The notes under the pieces are model-generated. The model saw nothing but the letters and a program-made list of their open reading frames with translations, did no database searches and was not told where the DNA came from. Source: Nocardia niigatensis NBRC 100131 (lineage in GTDB: Bacteria; Actinomycetota; Actinomycetes; Mycobacteriales; Mycobacteriaceae). From it: a stretch of DNA of 64,000 nucleotides. The stretch covers positions 1 to 64,000 of the forward strand of contig NZ_BAGC01000041.1 in the NCBI RefSeq assembly GCF_000308655.1, in the 5' to 3' direction. Of the stretch, positions 1-7,793 are shown piece after piece (within the stretch, counting starts at the first letter, position 1; each line of letters begins with the position of its first letter). The position numbers were made by a program, and so were the translations under genes.

Positions 1-1
1 G

Positions 2-775
2 CTGCTCGGCAAGGACGTCATCGGGCCGAGCGCCGCGCTGACCGTCGACTGGGTGTTGTGGTCGGCCGGAACCGTTTTCGGGCTGATGACAGCCGCCGGC
101 ATTCCCTATCGGATGATCACCCGGCACCGGTTCGATCCCGATGCGGCGTTCGGCGGGTGGCTGATGCCGGTGGTGCCGCCCATGGTGTCGGCCGCGCTGG
201 GCGCACTGCTGGTTCCGCACACCCCGGCTGGTCAGGCCCGGCTGACCATGTTCGTGGCCTGTCTGGCCATGTTCGGCCTGAGCCTGATCGCCGCGTTCGT
301 GACGACCACGCTGATCTGGTCGCGGCTGCTGCACCACGGTCTGCCACCGGCCGGGATGGTCGCCACCGTGTGGCTGGTGCTGGGCCCGCTCGGGCAGGGC
401 GTCACCGCCGCCGGGTCGCTGGCGAATGTCGCGCCCACCGTGCTGGACCAGGACGAGGCGACCGGGCTGCAGGTGTTCTCGCTGCTCTTCGGCATTCCCA
501 CCTGGGGATTCGCCATGCTGTGGCTGGCGCTGGCCATCGCGGTCACCTGGCATGCCCGCGCCTCGATGCCGTTCAACCTGACCTGGTGGGGCTTCACCTT
601 CCCGCTCGGCTGCTGTGTCACCGGCAGCACCGCGCTGTACTCGCACACCGGGGCCGATCTGTTCGCCGTGACCGCCGTGGGGCTCTACACCCTGCTGGTC
701 GCCGCCTGGGCCGTGGTCTCCGTCAAGACCGTGCACGGCGTGGTCCGCGGAAACCTGCTGCGGCCTGCCCGTTAG
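2..775 (+). CDS. TDT-family (TehA/SLAC1-like) transporter, 5' end outside the window
   Basis: The reading frame is open from base 2, so the start lies upstream of the window; about 257 C-terminal residues are seen. The protein is almost wholly hydrophobic, with roughly seven membrane segments separated by short loops. The repeated Gly/Pro-rich helices and the segments around TVWLVLGPLGQG and FPLGCCVTGSTAL are typical of the tellurite-resistance/dicarboxylate transporter (TDT) family, which includes TehA, Mae1 and SLAC1. Members are anion or C4-dicarboxylate channels or exporters in the cytoplasmic membrane. The substrate cannot be told from sequence. A strong hairpin follows the stop codon. 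Confidence 0.75.
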   Translation: MLGKDVIGPSAALTVDWVLWSAGTVFGLMTAAGIPYRMITRHRFDPDAAFGGWLMPVVPPMVSAALGALLVPHTPAGQARLTMFVACLAMFGLSLIAAFVTTTLIWSRLLHHGLPPAGMVATVWLVLGPLGQGVTAAGSLANVAPTVLDQDEATGLQVFSLLFGIPTWGFAMLWLALAIAVTWHARASMPFNLTWWGFTFPLGCCVTGSTALYSHTGADLFAVTAVGLYTLLVAAWAVVSVKTVHGVVRGNLLRPAR

Positions 776-785
776 AGCTCGGGAG

Positions 786-824
786 CACACCCGGGGCGTA
801 CCGAATCGGTACGCCCCGGGTGTC
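786..824 (+). terminator. Strong intrinsic-type hairpin after the transporter gene
   Basis: A perfect inverted repeat with arms at 787-802 and 808-823, extendable to a 17-bp stem around a three-base loop. It begins 11 bases after the stop codon at 775. No T tract follows, which is common in high-GC actinobacteria. It separates the transporter from the sigma factor gene. Confidence 0.7.
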
Positions 825-947
825 GTATGTCCGGGGACAGACTGTGCCCGATGCGGCCGAAATGCTCGTGCTGTAACTCCATTCGCTATCTACTGACAGA
901 CGTGAACACGCGTCGGTGTATTCGTTGGATGCAGGAAGCGGCGGTTC

Positions 948-1520
948 ATGGTGCGACGGGTCGAATCCGAGCGCCGGACGCAGCCGGTCACGAGCTCGAG
1001 CTCGGGTCGGGAGTTGCGGCTGGTGTCCGGTGACAGCTACGCCGGCTGGGAAGCGGTGTACCGGGACAATGTCGCCTGGGTGTACGCGTTGATGTTCGGC
1101 AAGGTCGGCAATCGGGCCGACGCCGAGGATCTGACGGCCGAGGTGTTCACGGCAGCGCTCAAACCGCTGCGCATCACGGCGAGCGCCCCCGAGGTGCGGG
1201 CCTACCTGCGCGCTACCGCGCGCACGGTGCTGGCCGCGCACTGGAAGGCGCGGATGGGCCGGGAGATCACCACCATCGAGGGCGATATCCCGGATGATCC
1301 GCCCGGGGAGTTCCACGACTCCGGAGCGGAGGCCCGGGCCAAGGCGGTCCTGGCCGAACTGCCGGACCGCTACCGGCGCATTCTGGAACTGCGTTTCCTC
1401 CAGGGACTTTCGGTCCGGGAGTCGGCGCAGAGCCTGGGTGTGACGGTGGCGAATGCGAAGGTGTTGCAGCATCGGGCGTTGCAGATGGCGTCCCAGCTGA
1501 ATGAGCGAGGTGTGCGGTGA
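948..1520 (+). CDS. ECF-type RNA polymerase sigma factor
   Basis: 190 residues. Sigma-70 region 2 spans about residues 32-100, with the pattern VYRDNVAWVYALMFGKVGNRADAEDLTAEVF. Region 4 covers about 130-182 (LPDRYRRILELRFLQGLSVRESAQSLGVT), a helix-turn-helix for the -35 element. No extra C-terminal domain is present. The ATG at 948 has a weak GGAAG upstream; a GTG near residue 26 is an alternative start. The stop codon overlaps the GTG of the next gene by 4 bases, so the two are translationally coupled. This suggests that the downstream Rieske protein controls this sigma factor; that is inference. The target promoters are unknown. Confidence 0.85.
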   Translation: MVRRVESERRTQPVTSSSSGRELRLVSGDSYAGWEAVYRDNVAWVYALMFGKVGNRADAEDLTAEVFTAALKPLRITASAPEVRAYLRATARTVLAAHWKARMGREITTIEGDIPDDPPGEFHDSGAEARAKAVLAELPDRYRRILELRFLQGLSVRESAQSLGVTVANAKVLQHRALQMASQLNERGVR

Positions 1521-2209
1521 GCGGGCGGGAAGTGCGCAGGTTCGTCGACGAACTACTGGCCGGCAAGAAGTCCACGGGCTTCCGGCCCGATGAGGCCGAA
1601 GCCGAGCAGATGCGCACGGCCATCGAACTGCGGGCCGCGCGCCTGGGCAGTGACGCGCCCAGCGAAGAGTTCCTGAGCAGTCTGCAGCGCCGGCTCGCAG
1701 CCGAGGTGGACGACGAGCCCGCCCCGGTGCGCTCGGTGAACGGTTACCGCCGCCGGAACCTGCTGATCGGCACCTCCGCGGCCGCGGCGGCCACGGTCGG
1801 GGCAGTGGTGGATCGGACGCTGATCGGGCGCGGGGAGACGGGTTCTCCGCCGGCCGCGCAGCAGGCGCCGCTGTCGCCCAATACCGGCGCATGGCTGCCG
1901 ATCGCGCGTTCCTCGGATCTGCCGGAGGGCGCGACGATCGCCTTCGATGTCGGCACCGTCAATGGATTCGTGCGCCGCGACAAGGGAAATCCGGTCGCGG
2001 TGTCCGGCGTGTGCACGCATCAGGGCTGCAAGCTGTGGCTGGACGCCCCGGCCGAACGGCTGCGCTGCCCTTGCCATTCCACCTCGTTCTCCATCGAGGG
2101 CCAGGTGGTCACACATCAACTGCCGGTGGCGCCCGCGCCACTGCCCACCGTCCGGGTCCGCGAGAACAACGGCACCATCGAGGTTTTCGCGCCCACCGAG
2201 CCCGCCTAG
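1517..2209 (+). CDS. Membrane-anchored Rieske [2Fe-2S] protein with cytoplasmic N-terminal extension, possible redox anti-sigma factor
   Basis: 230 residues. Residues 1-77 are charged and helical without a known domain (FRPDEAEAEQMRTAIELRAAR). Residues 78-103 form an RRR-led hydrophobic segment that could be a Tat-type signal-anchor. The C-terminal 105 residues are a Rieske domain with both cluster motifs, CTHQGC (C166, H168, C171) and CPCH (C184, C186, H187), so the cluster ligands and the disulfide pair are all present. The GTG start overlaps the sigma factor stop. Rieske domains transfer electrons or sense redox state. The N-terminal tail in the same cell compartment as the sigma factor, plus the coupling, suggests a redox-responsive anti-sigma role. 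A simple electron carrier is the alternative. Confidence 0.8.
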   Translation: MSGREVRRFVDELLAGKKSTGFRPDEAEAEQMRTAIELRAARLGSDAPSEEFLSSLQRRLAAEVDDEPAPVRSVNGYRRRNLLIGTSAAAAATVGAVVDRTLIGRGETGSPPAAQQAPLSPNTGAWLPIARSSDLPEGATIAFDVGTVNGFVRRDKGNPVAVSGVCTHQGCKLWLDAPAERLRCPCHSTSFSIEGQVVTHQLPVAPAPLPTVRVRENNGTIEVFAPTEPA

Positions 2210-2323
2210 ATTCCAATAGTGCTCGCGCACAGCGGTTTCCGTCTCATGTAACCCCCGCCCCTATCTATGGATGACCGGTTCGCAGCAGCGAACGGAACCA
2301 TCCCGGATGGAGGCCCGGACCCC

Positions 2324-2818
2324 ATGACACCCACCCGCAGCCGGCGGCGCGCAGCCGTCGCCGTGACCGTCGCCGCGGCAGCCCTGCTGACGGCGAGCGC
2401 GTGCAGCTCGAGCGGCGGCGGCAAAGCCACGGACAATGCCGCACCCGGCTTCACCTTCGCTTCCGGCACCGCTACGCCCGGCATGGTGCCGGACGGCGCG
2501 GGTCCGGCCATGCCCAGCATGACGATGCCGGCGGCGACCTCCGCCCCGGCAACCGCGGCACCGGCCGGACCCAACGCCGTCACCATCGACAATTTCGCGT
2601 TCGGGCCCACGTCGCTGACCGTCAAGGTCGGCACCACGGTGAGCTGGACCAATCACGACGAAGAACCGCACACCGTGGTCGCCGACGACGGCAGCTTCCG
2701 CTCGCCGACGCTCGGTAACAACGCGACCTACACCTTCACCTTCACCAAGGCGGGCAGCTTCGCCTATGTCTGCTCGATTCATCCGTTCATGCACGCGACC
2801 GTGGTGGTGACGCAATGA
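2324..2818 (+). CDS. Plastocyanin-like cupredoxin lipoprotein
   Basis: 164 residues from the ATG at 2324, which has GGAGG ten bases upstream; an earlier in-frame ATG at 2267 lacks one. A basic N-terminus and hydrophobic segment end in a lipobox-like ASAC (Cys27), implying a lipid-anchored exported protein. A Met-rich linker (M54, M63, M66, M68) precedes the cupredoxin domain, residues about 84-164. The type 1 copper ligands are visible: His116 in EPHTVV, and Cys150, His153 and Met156 in YVCSIHPFMH. It probably binds copper and carries electrons at the cell surface. Its stop overlaps the next ATG (ATGA), so it forms an operon with the phosphoesterase. Confidence 0.85.
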   Translation: MTPTRSRRRAAVAVTVAAAALLTASACSSSGGGKATDNAAPGFTFASGTATPGMVPDGAGPAMPSMTMPAATSAPATAAPAGPNAVTIDNFAFGPTSLTVKVGTTVSWTNHDEEPHTVVADDGSFRSPTLGNNATYTFTFTKAGSFAYVCSIHPFMHATVVVTQ

Positions 2819-3789
2819 GCACCCGTAACCCGGACGACCAGTTCGCGGACTTCGACGACGAGGACGCGAACCGCGATCCCCAGAAGATGACACGCCGCCA
2901 GCTGATGCGGCACTCCGCCTGGTTCGGCGCGGCGGTGGGCCTGGCGGTGGTGGGCGGCGAGGTGGTCTCGCACCTGGCCGGCACCGCGCTGGCCGCGCCC
3001 GCCCGACCCACGCTGCGGTTCGCGCAGGTCAGTGACAGTCACATCGGATTCACCGGGACCGCCAACACCAGCGTGACCGATACCTTCACCGAGGCGATCT
3101 CGCAGGTGAACTCGCTGGGTTACGAGCCCGACTTCGTCATCCACACCGGCGATCTCACCCATCTGGCCACGGCGGAGCAGTTCGATCAGGTGCATCAGAT
3201 GATGCGGGGGATCAAGACCCCGCACGTGTTCACCGTTCCGGGAGAACACGATTCGAGCGATGACGGCGGTTCCCGGTACCGGTCGGCCTTCGGGAACGGC
3301 ACCCGCGGGGACGGCTGGTACAGCTTCGACATCGCCGGCGTCCACGTGATCGGACTGGTCAATACGCTCAATCTCAAGGATCTCGGGCATCTCGGACAGG
3401 ATCAGCTGGACTTCGTACAGAAGGACGTGGCCGGATTGTCCAGTGACACACCGATCATCGTGTTCAGCCACATTCCACTGTTCGCCATGTACCCCCAATG
3501 GGGTTGGGGCACAGACGATGCCACCCAGGCGCTCAGCTACCTGAAACGGTTCTCCTCGGTGACCTGCCTCAACGGCCATGTGCACCAACTGTTCACGAAG
3601 ACCGAGGGCAATGTGACCTTCTACAGCGGCACCACCACGGCGTATCCGCTGCCGAAACCCGGTGAGGGCCCGGCGCCGAAGCCGGTGACGCTGCCCGCGG
3701 GCAGGCTGCACGACGCTCTGGGCATCCGCGAGGTCACCTACCAGAAGGGGCAACAGCAGTTGGCTATCAAAGAACAATCGCTGAAATGA
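2815..3789 (+). CDS. Exported calcineurin-like metallophosphoesterase
   Basis: 324 residues. A charged 25-residue N-terminus leads to TRRQLM (26-31) and a hydrophobic stretch to about residue 61, which looks like a twin-arginine signal. The metallophosphoesterase motifs follow in order: DSH (74-76), GD (112-113), GEHD (143-146), SH (218-219) and GHVH (254-257). The usual GNHD is GEHD here, a change at a metal- and phosphate-contacting Asn. It follows the cupredoxin gene with an ATGA overlap, so it should be made with it and act outside the membrane. The substrate (nucleotide, phosphodiester or other) is not evident. Confidence 0.85.
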   Translation: MSTRNPDDQFADFDDEDANRDPQKMTRRQLMRHSAWFGAAVGLAVVGGEVVSHLAGTALAAPARPTLRFAQVSDSHIGFTGTANTSVTDTFTEAISQVNSLGYEPDFVIHTGDLTHLATAEQFDQVHQMMRGIKTPHVFTVPGEHDSSDDGGSRYRSAFGNGTRGDGWYSFDIAGVHVIGLVNTLNLKDLGHLGQDQLDFVQKDVAGLSSDTPIIVFSHIPLFAMYPQWGWGTDDATQALSYLKRFSSVTCLNGHVHQLFTKTEGNVTFYSGTTTAYPLPKPGEGPAPKPVTLPAGRLHDALGIREVTYQKGQQQLAIKEQSLK

Positions 3790-3949
3790 CCACTGCCCAA
3801 CGGCGTGTCGCACGCGCGTCTCACATCGTTGTCATTTCGACAGCATGACCGGGCGATGGAAGATCGAAAACGCAAGGTAATCTACTACGCTGGGCAGTAA
3901 CAAGATGCTGTGCAGCAGTGCGGCGCACGGCGATTACAGGAGGGAAGCT

Positions 3950-5164
3950 ATGCCACCCCGCCGTTTTCGGACGAATGCCGCAGCGAGCGCATTGATCGCG
4001 CTCGTGCTGGTACTGGCGGCCTGCTCGTCCAATCTCCCGAGCGGCACGGTGGGTCCGCGCACTCCGGTCGCGCAGTCCATCACCATGACTCCGGCGCAGG
4101 GCTCCGACAAGGTCGATCCGTCGGCTGCGGTGAAGGTGAGCACGTCCAGCGGCGTGCTGACCGATGTGTCGCTCACCAATGAGGACGGCAAGGTCATCGA
4201 GGGCACGTTCACGCCGGACAAGACGGCGTGGAAGCCGAACGATCAGCTGGGCTACAGCCGCACCTACACGCTGAAGGCCTCCGGAATGGATGTGACCGGC
4301 GCGACCGGCCCGATCACCTCCACCTTCACGACCATCGCCCCGAAGAACCAGACCAAGGTGTATCTGAACACCACGGGCGGGCAGGCGATCGTCGACGGCA
4401 ACGCCTACGGCGTGGGCATGGTCATCGTCGCGCACTTCGACGAGGACATCCCCGACCGGGCGGCGGCGCAGAAGCGACTGGTGGTCACCACCGATCCGCC
4501 GGTGGACGGCGCCTGGTACTGGATGGACAACCGCAATGCGCACTGGCGGCCCAGGGAGTACTGGAAGACCGGCACCAAGGTGAACGTGGCGGCCAACCTG
4601 TACGGCGTCGAGGTCGGCAACGGCCTGTTCGGCCAGGAGGACACCAAGGCGAACTTCGTGATCGGCCCCTCGCACGTGTCGATCGCGGACGACAACACCC
4701 ATCAGGTGCAGGTGTTCGAGAACGGTCAGCTGATCCGCACCATGCCCACCTCCATGGGTCGTGGCGGCAGTGAGACCATCGCCGGCAAGACGTTCACGTT
4801 CTGGACCATGCCCGGCACCTACACCGTCATGGACAAGGCCAACCCGGTCATCATGGACTCCTCCACCTACGGCCTGCCCGTCAATTCGCGGCTCGGGTAC
4901 AAGGAGGCCATCGGCTGGGCCACGCGCATCAGCACCGACGGCATCTATCTGCACCAGCTGGATTCCACGGTGTGGGCGCAGGGCAATACCGACACCTCGC
5001 ACGGGTGCCTCAACCTCAATGCCGAGAACGCGCAGTGGTTCTTCAACTTCGCGAATCCCGGCGACGTGGTGGAGGTCCACAACACCGGCGGCGCGCCGCT
5101 CGAGGTGTGGCAGAACGGCGACTGGACGCTGAGCTGGGATCAGTGGCTGGCCGGTAGCGCCTGA
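3950..5164 (+). CDS. L,D-transpeptidase lipoprotein (YkuD domain, Ig-like N-terminal domains)
   Basis: 404 residues. The ATG at 3950 is preceded by AGGAGGGA. The signal peptide ends in the lipobox LAAC (Cys25). Residues about 40-130 and 131-240 look like the two Ig-like domains of mycobacterial Ldt enzymes. The catalytic domain is about 240-375, with His335 in YLHQL and the nucleophile Cys353 in SHGCLNLN. A short C-terminal extension ends WDQWL. Such enzymes make 3-3 peptidoglycan cross-links outside the membrane and are targets of carbapenems. It overlaps the convergent flippase-like gene by 25 bases at the 3' end. Confidence 0.93.
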   Translation: MPPRRFRTNAAASALIALVLVLAACSSNLPSGTVGPRTPVAQSITMTPAQGSDKVDPSAAVKVSTSSGVLTDVSLTNEDGKVIEGTFTPDKTAWKPNDQLGYSRTYTLKASGMDVTGATGPITSTFTTIAPKNQTKVYLNTTGGQAIVDGNAYGVGMVIVAHFDEDIPDRAAAQKRLVVTTDPPVDGAWYWMDNRNAHWRPREYWKTGTKVNVAANLYGVEVGNGLFGQEDTKANFVIGPSHVSIADDNTHQVQVFENGQLIRTMPTSMGRGGSETIAGKTFTFWTMPGTYTVMDKANPVIMDSSTYGLPVNSRLGYKEAIGWATRISTDGIYLHQLDSTVWAQGNTDTSHGCLNLNAENAQWFFNFANPGDVVEVHNTGGAPLEVWQNGDWTLSWDQWLAGSA

Positions 5165-6426
5165 ACCCGCTCGCGCGCGGCCAGCTGACCGGTCCGCGCG
5201 AGATACCAAGCGGCGACACAGAATTCGGCGGCCACCGTGCCCCACACCAGCGTCCACACCGAGTGGGTGCGCAAGGTGAGGAGCAGCGCGGTGGCCGCCA
5301 CCGCTGTTCCCACCACCGCGCCGATCATGATGCCGACGGTATCCTGCCGCACCGGGAGGAGGGCGGTGGTGACGAACGAGGTGGTGGCGGTGGCGACCAG
5401 GATGCAGACCTCCACGCGCAGGATCGGCACGACGGCGCGGAAATCGTCGGCGTAGATCAGCTGCACGGCGAACGGGGCGGTCACCCAGATCCCGGCCCCC
5501 GCCACGGCCGCCACGATCACGCATGCGGCCAGGGCGCGCATCTCGCGCCGCCAGAAACTCGGATCGGTGCGCTCCCGGGCCATGCGGGGCAGCAGCGCCA
5601 AGCCGATCGGGTCCAGCAGCGACTGCACCGCGCGCACGAGTTTGTCACTGGCCGAATACAACCCGAGCGAGGCGGCGTCCAGCACCGAGGAGTAGACGGT
5701 GGCGGTGCCCTGCCCGTAGCTGGTCACCAATAGCCGTGACGCCAGCACGGGCGCGCCCGTGCGCAGGATCATCACGACCTTGGTCGGGCGGCCCGGGCGG
5801 CCGAACCGTGAGTGGGCGTCCCGCCAGGTCAGGGCGACGGTGACAACGGAGGACAGCAGCAGGCACAGCAGCACCACCTCGGCGTGCGGAAACCGGGGCA
5901 GCACGGCGACCAGCAGCACGAGGTACACCACGCGGCCGGCGATCTGGTAGGTCATCGAGGCTCCGAATCTGGCCTGTCCCACCAGAAGCCAGTCCTCGGA
6001 CATGGCCAGGAATCCGCCCACGAACAGTCCGAGCAGGATCATGCGGAGATGCGTCCCGGCGCCGAAGCTCAGTCCGGCGGTGAGCGCCACCGCGATGGCA
6101 CCGAGCCCAGCGCCCCGCACCGCGAGATAACTCCCCCGGAGTTCGCCGAGTCCCTCATCGTTCAGCAGCGCGGCCAGAAAGGTATTGATGCCGAGGTCCA
6201 CGAGCAGCGAGCCCAGAAAGTACGCGGACATCCCGATGGCCAGCAGCCCGACCCCGCTGACCCCCAGTATCCGTGCGGTCAGCGGCACGGTTACCGCGGT
6301 GACCAGAAACTGCCCATACTTGCCCAGACTGACGAACCCGATGTCCCGCAATACCGACAGCAGCCCGTCCTCGGCGACCTTCGTCCGCACCCGCCCCACG
6401 AGTCCCGCCACCCGCTGTCCCGCCAT
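5140..6426 (-). CDS. Polysaccharide/lipid-linked oligosaccharide flippase-like membrane protein (MOP superfamily)
   Basis: 428 residues with about 12 membrane segments and the N-terminal pattern of Wzx/MurJ-like exporters (LGKYGQFLVTAVTVPLTARILG). Members flip undecaprenyl-linked sugars across the cytoplasmic membrane. No glycosyltransferases adjoin it, so the cargo is unknown. Its last 25 bases overlap the end of the convergent L,D-transpeptidase gene, leaving no room for a terminator between them. Confidence 0.8.
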   Translation of the reverse strand: MAGQRVAGLVGRVRTKVAEDGLLSVLRDIGFVSLGKYGQFLVTAVTVPLTARILGVSGVGLLAIGMSAYFLGSLLVDLGINTFLAALLNDEGLGELRGSYLAVRGAGLGAIAVALTAGLSFGAGTHLRMILLGLFVGGFLAMSEDWLLVGQARFGASMTYQIAGRVVYLVLLVAVLPRFPHAEVVLLCLLLSSVVTVALTWRDAHSRFGRPGRPTKVVMILRTGAPVLASRLLVTSYGQGTATVYSSVLDAASLGLYSASDKLVRAVQSLLDPIGLALLPRMARERTDPSFWRREMRALAACVIVAAVAGAGIWVTAPFAVQLIYADDFRAVVPILRVEVCILVATATTSFVTTALLPVRQDTVGIMIGAVVGTAVAATALLLTLRTHSVWTLVWGTVAAEFCVAAWYLARTGQLAARERVQALPASH

Positions 6427-6641
6427 AGCGGTCCTCTTTCTCCCCGACCGCGCGCCCCGGCCCGACCCCGAAATTCTCCTGCCCGCTCCCCTACCCCGCC
6501 ACCCCGAACCGGTTACTCACCGGAAACCGTAACCAACCATTCAAATTCAACTGCCCAGTCCTGCAACGGGATTCATCCCACCAATGACCGGCCGCGCCAC
6601 GGTAGGCTCGACGACGGATTATCCAGCCGAACGGGGGACCT

Positions 6642-6962
6642 GTGCCCAGCGACATGTTCAGCGTCTTCGGACGCATGACCGCCCACCCCGGCCGCCGCGA
6701 CGAGCTGATCGACGTGCTCCTCAGCGGATTCCGCGCCGGCGGCCCGGACAGCGGACTCCTCACCTACAGCATCAATACCGCGCCGGACGACCCCGACACG
6801 ATCTGGCTGACCCAGTTGTGGATCGACAAGGCCGCCCACGACGCGACCACCCGCTCCGAACCGGTCGCGGCGATCAGCAGCCGGCTCCCTCCCCTGCTGG
6901 CAGGACAGCCGGAAGGCTGTTACGGTCACGCCGTCCACGCGCACGGCCACATCCCCGACTGA
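6642..6962 (+). CDS. Antibiotic biosynthesis monooxygenase (ABM)-domain protein
   Basis: 106 residues from a GTG at 6642 with a purine-rich GGGGGA upstream. The pattern MFSVFGRMTAHPGRRDELIDVLL followed by ITLTQLW-like strands and a terminal GHAVHAHG is that of the dimeric alpha/beta-barrel ABM family. These are quinone-forming monooxygenases or haem/small-molecule binding proteins. The gene stands alone, with divergent neighbours about 200 bases upstream. The substrate is unknown. Confidence 0.75.
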   Translation: MPSDMFSVFGRMTAHPGRRDELIDVLLSGFRAGGPDSGLLTYSINTAPDDPDTIWLTQLWIDKAAHDATTRSEPVAAISSRLPPLLAGQPEGCYGHAVHAHGHIPD

Positions 6963-7023
6963 CGAAAAGCCCCGGCGCACCGGCCCACCCGTGCTGACCG
7001 TTCGGTTCGGCCAAGGGGTTAGG

Positions 7024-7317
7024 GTGGTGCCGATTGCGACTGGCGTTGCGTGGGCCGACCACGAGGAAGCGCAGTATCGGAGCGTCGTCCGCCTGGGTGC
7101 TCCCTATCTCGAGACGAGAGACGGGGCACGGCTGCGGATCTGCGCTATGGAACGAATCCGCATCAGCAAGCGCGCGTACTGGACGGCGGCGCGTTCGGGT
7201 GCTGCACGGGTCGGCGTCGCTCGCGTCATGCCGCCGGACATCATCATCGCCGACATCCGCCCCCTGACGGCCCGTCAGACCGCCGAGTTCGAACAGTGGG
7301 AGATCTACCATGACTGA
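7024..7317 (+). CDS. Unrecognised small protein, possible toxin partner of the RHH protein
   Basis: About 98 residues from the GTG at 7024; the frame is open back to 6991, so the start is uncertain. No family is recognised with confidence. The last 25 residues (IIADIRPLTARQTAEFEQWE) faintly resemble the end of BrnT-type toxins, but the N-terminal part does not. Its stop codon overlaps the start of the next gene, which encodes a ribbon-helix-helix protein of antitoxin type. The short size, basic middle and coupling fit a toxin-first type II pair. Confidence 0.5.
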   Translation: MVPIATGVAWADHEEAQYRSVVRLGAPYLETRDGARLRICAMERIRISKRAYWTAARSGAARVGVARVMPPDIIIADIRPLTARQTAEFEQWEIYHD

Positions 7318-7678
7318 CCTCGACCTCAACGATGTCAGCCCTGAAGAAATGGCCGAGATCATGGATCGGCTGGAGGTTGGGCACGGGGCGGCTGTCGATG
7401 TGGAGCCGGCCCGCGACAGCGAGGCCGAGAACAAGCCGGGGTTGCGTGCTCGGTCGGTGAAGATGTCCGATGATTTGGACCTTCGTTGTGGAATACGCGC
7501 ACAGGAACTGGGTTTGAGCAAGAGCGCCTATATCCGGCAGCTGATCGAGGCCGATCTACACACCGCCTACAGCGACGAACCGGAAATGATTCCGCTCGAA
7601 GAAGCGCGCCGAGCAGCACAGCAGGCCATCGAGGAAGCGCTGCAACGGCTCTCGCACCGTCCGGGACACGCCGCCTGA
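7310..7678 (+). CDS. Ribbon-helix-helix (CopG-like) DNA-binding protein, possible antitoxin
   Basis: 122 residues. An acidic N-terminus (residues 1-40) precedes a ribbon-helix-helix domain at about 46-86: a beta strand RARSVKMSD, then helices ending in GLSKSAYIRQLIEADL. The C-terminal helix is Ala/Glu-rich. Proteins like this bind DNA as dimers and often act as antitoxins that repress their own operon. The start codon lies inside the end of the preceding small gene (8-base overlap), which supports a two-gene operon. Confidence 0.75.
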   Translation: MTDLDLNDVSPEEMAEIMDRLEVGHGAAVDVEPARDSEAENKPGLRARSVKMSDDLDLRCGIRAQELGLSKSAYIRQLIEADLHTAYSDEPEMIPLEEARRAAQQAIEEALQRLSHRPGHAA

Positions 7679-7793
7679 CAAATCGGGAGTCGGGGAGGGG
7701 CCGCGTCGCGAGATTCGGGCATCGGGATTTGCCGTGATACCGGTCCAGAATGATCAGAATGAAGGGGTTGCCCATCGAAAGGTTGTTCCGACG

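Noticed and set aside
955..975. GTCGAATCC resembling a tRNA T-loop
   Set aside because: No acceptor stem, D-arm or anticodon arm can be folded around it, and it lies in the sigma factor coding frame.
3821..5524. Long minus-strand frame across the L,D-transpeptidase gene
   Set aside because: It is Arg/Gly/His-rich antisense of a clearly identified lipoprotein gene; such long shadow frames are common in high-GC DNA.
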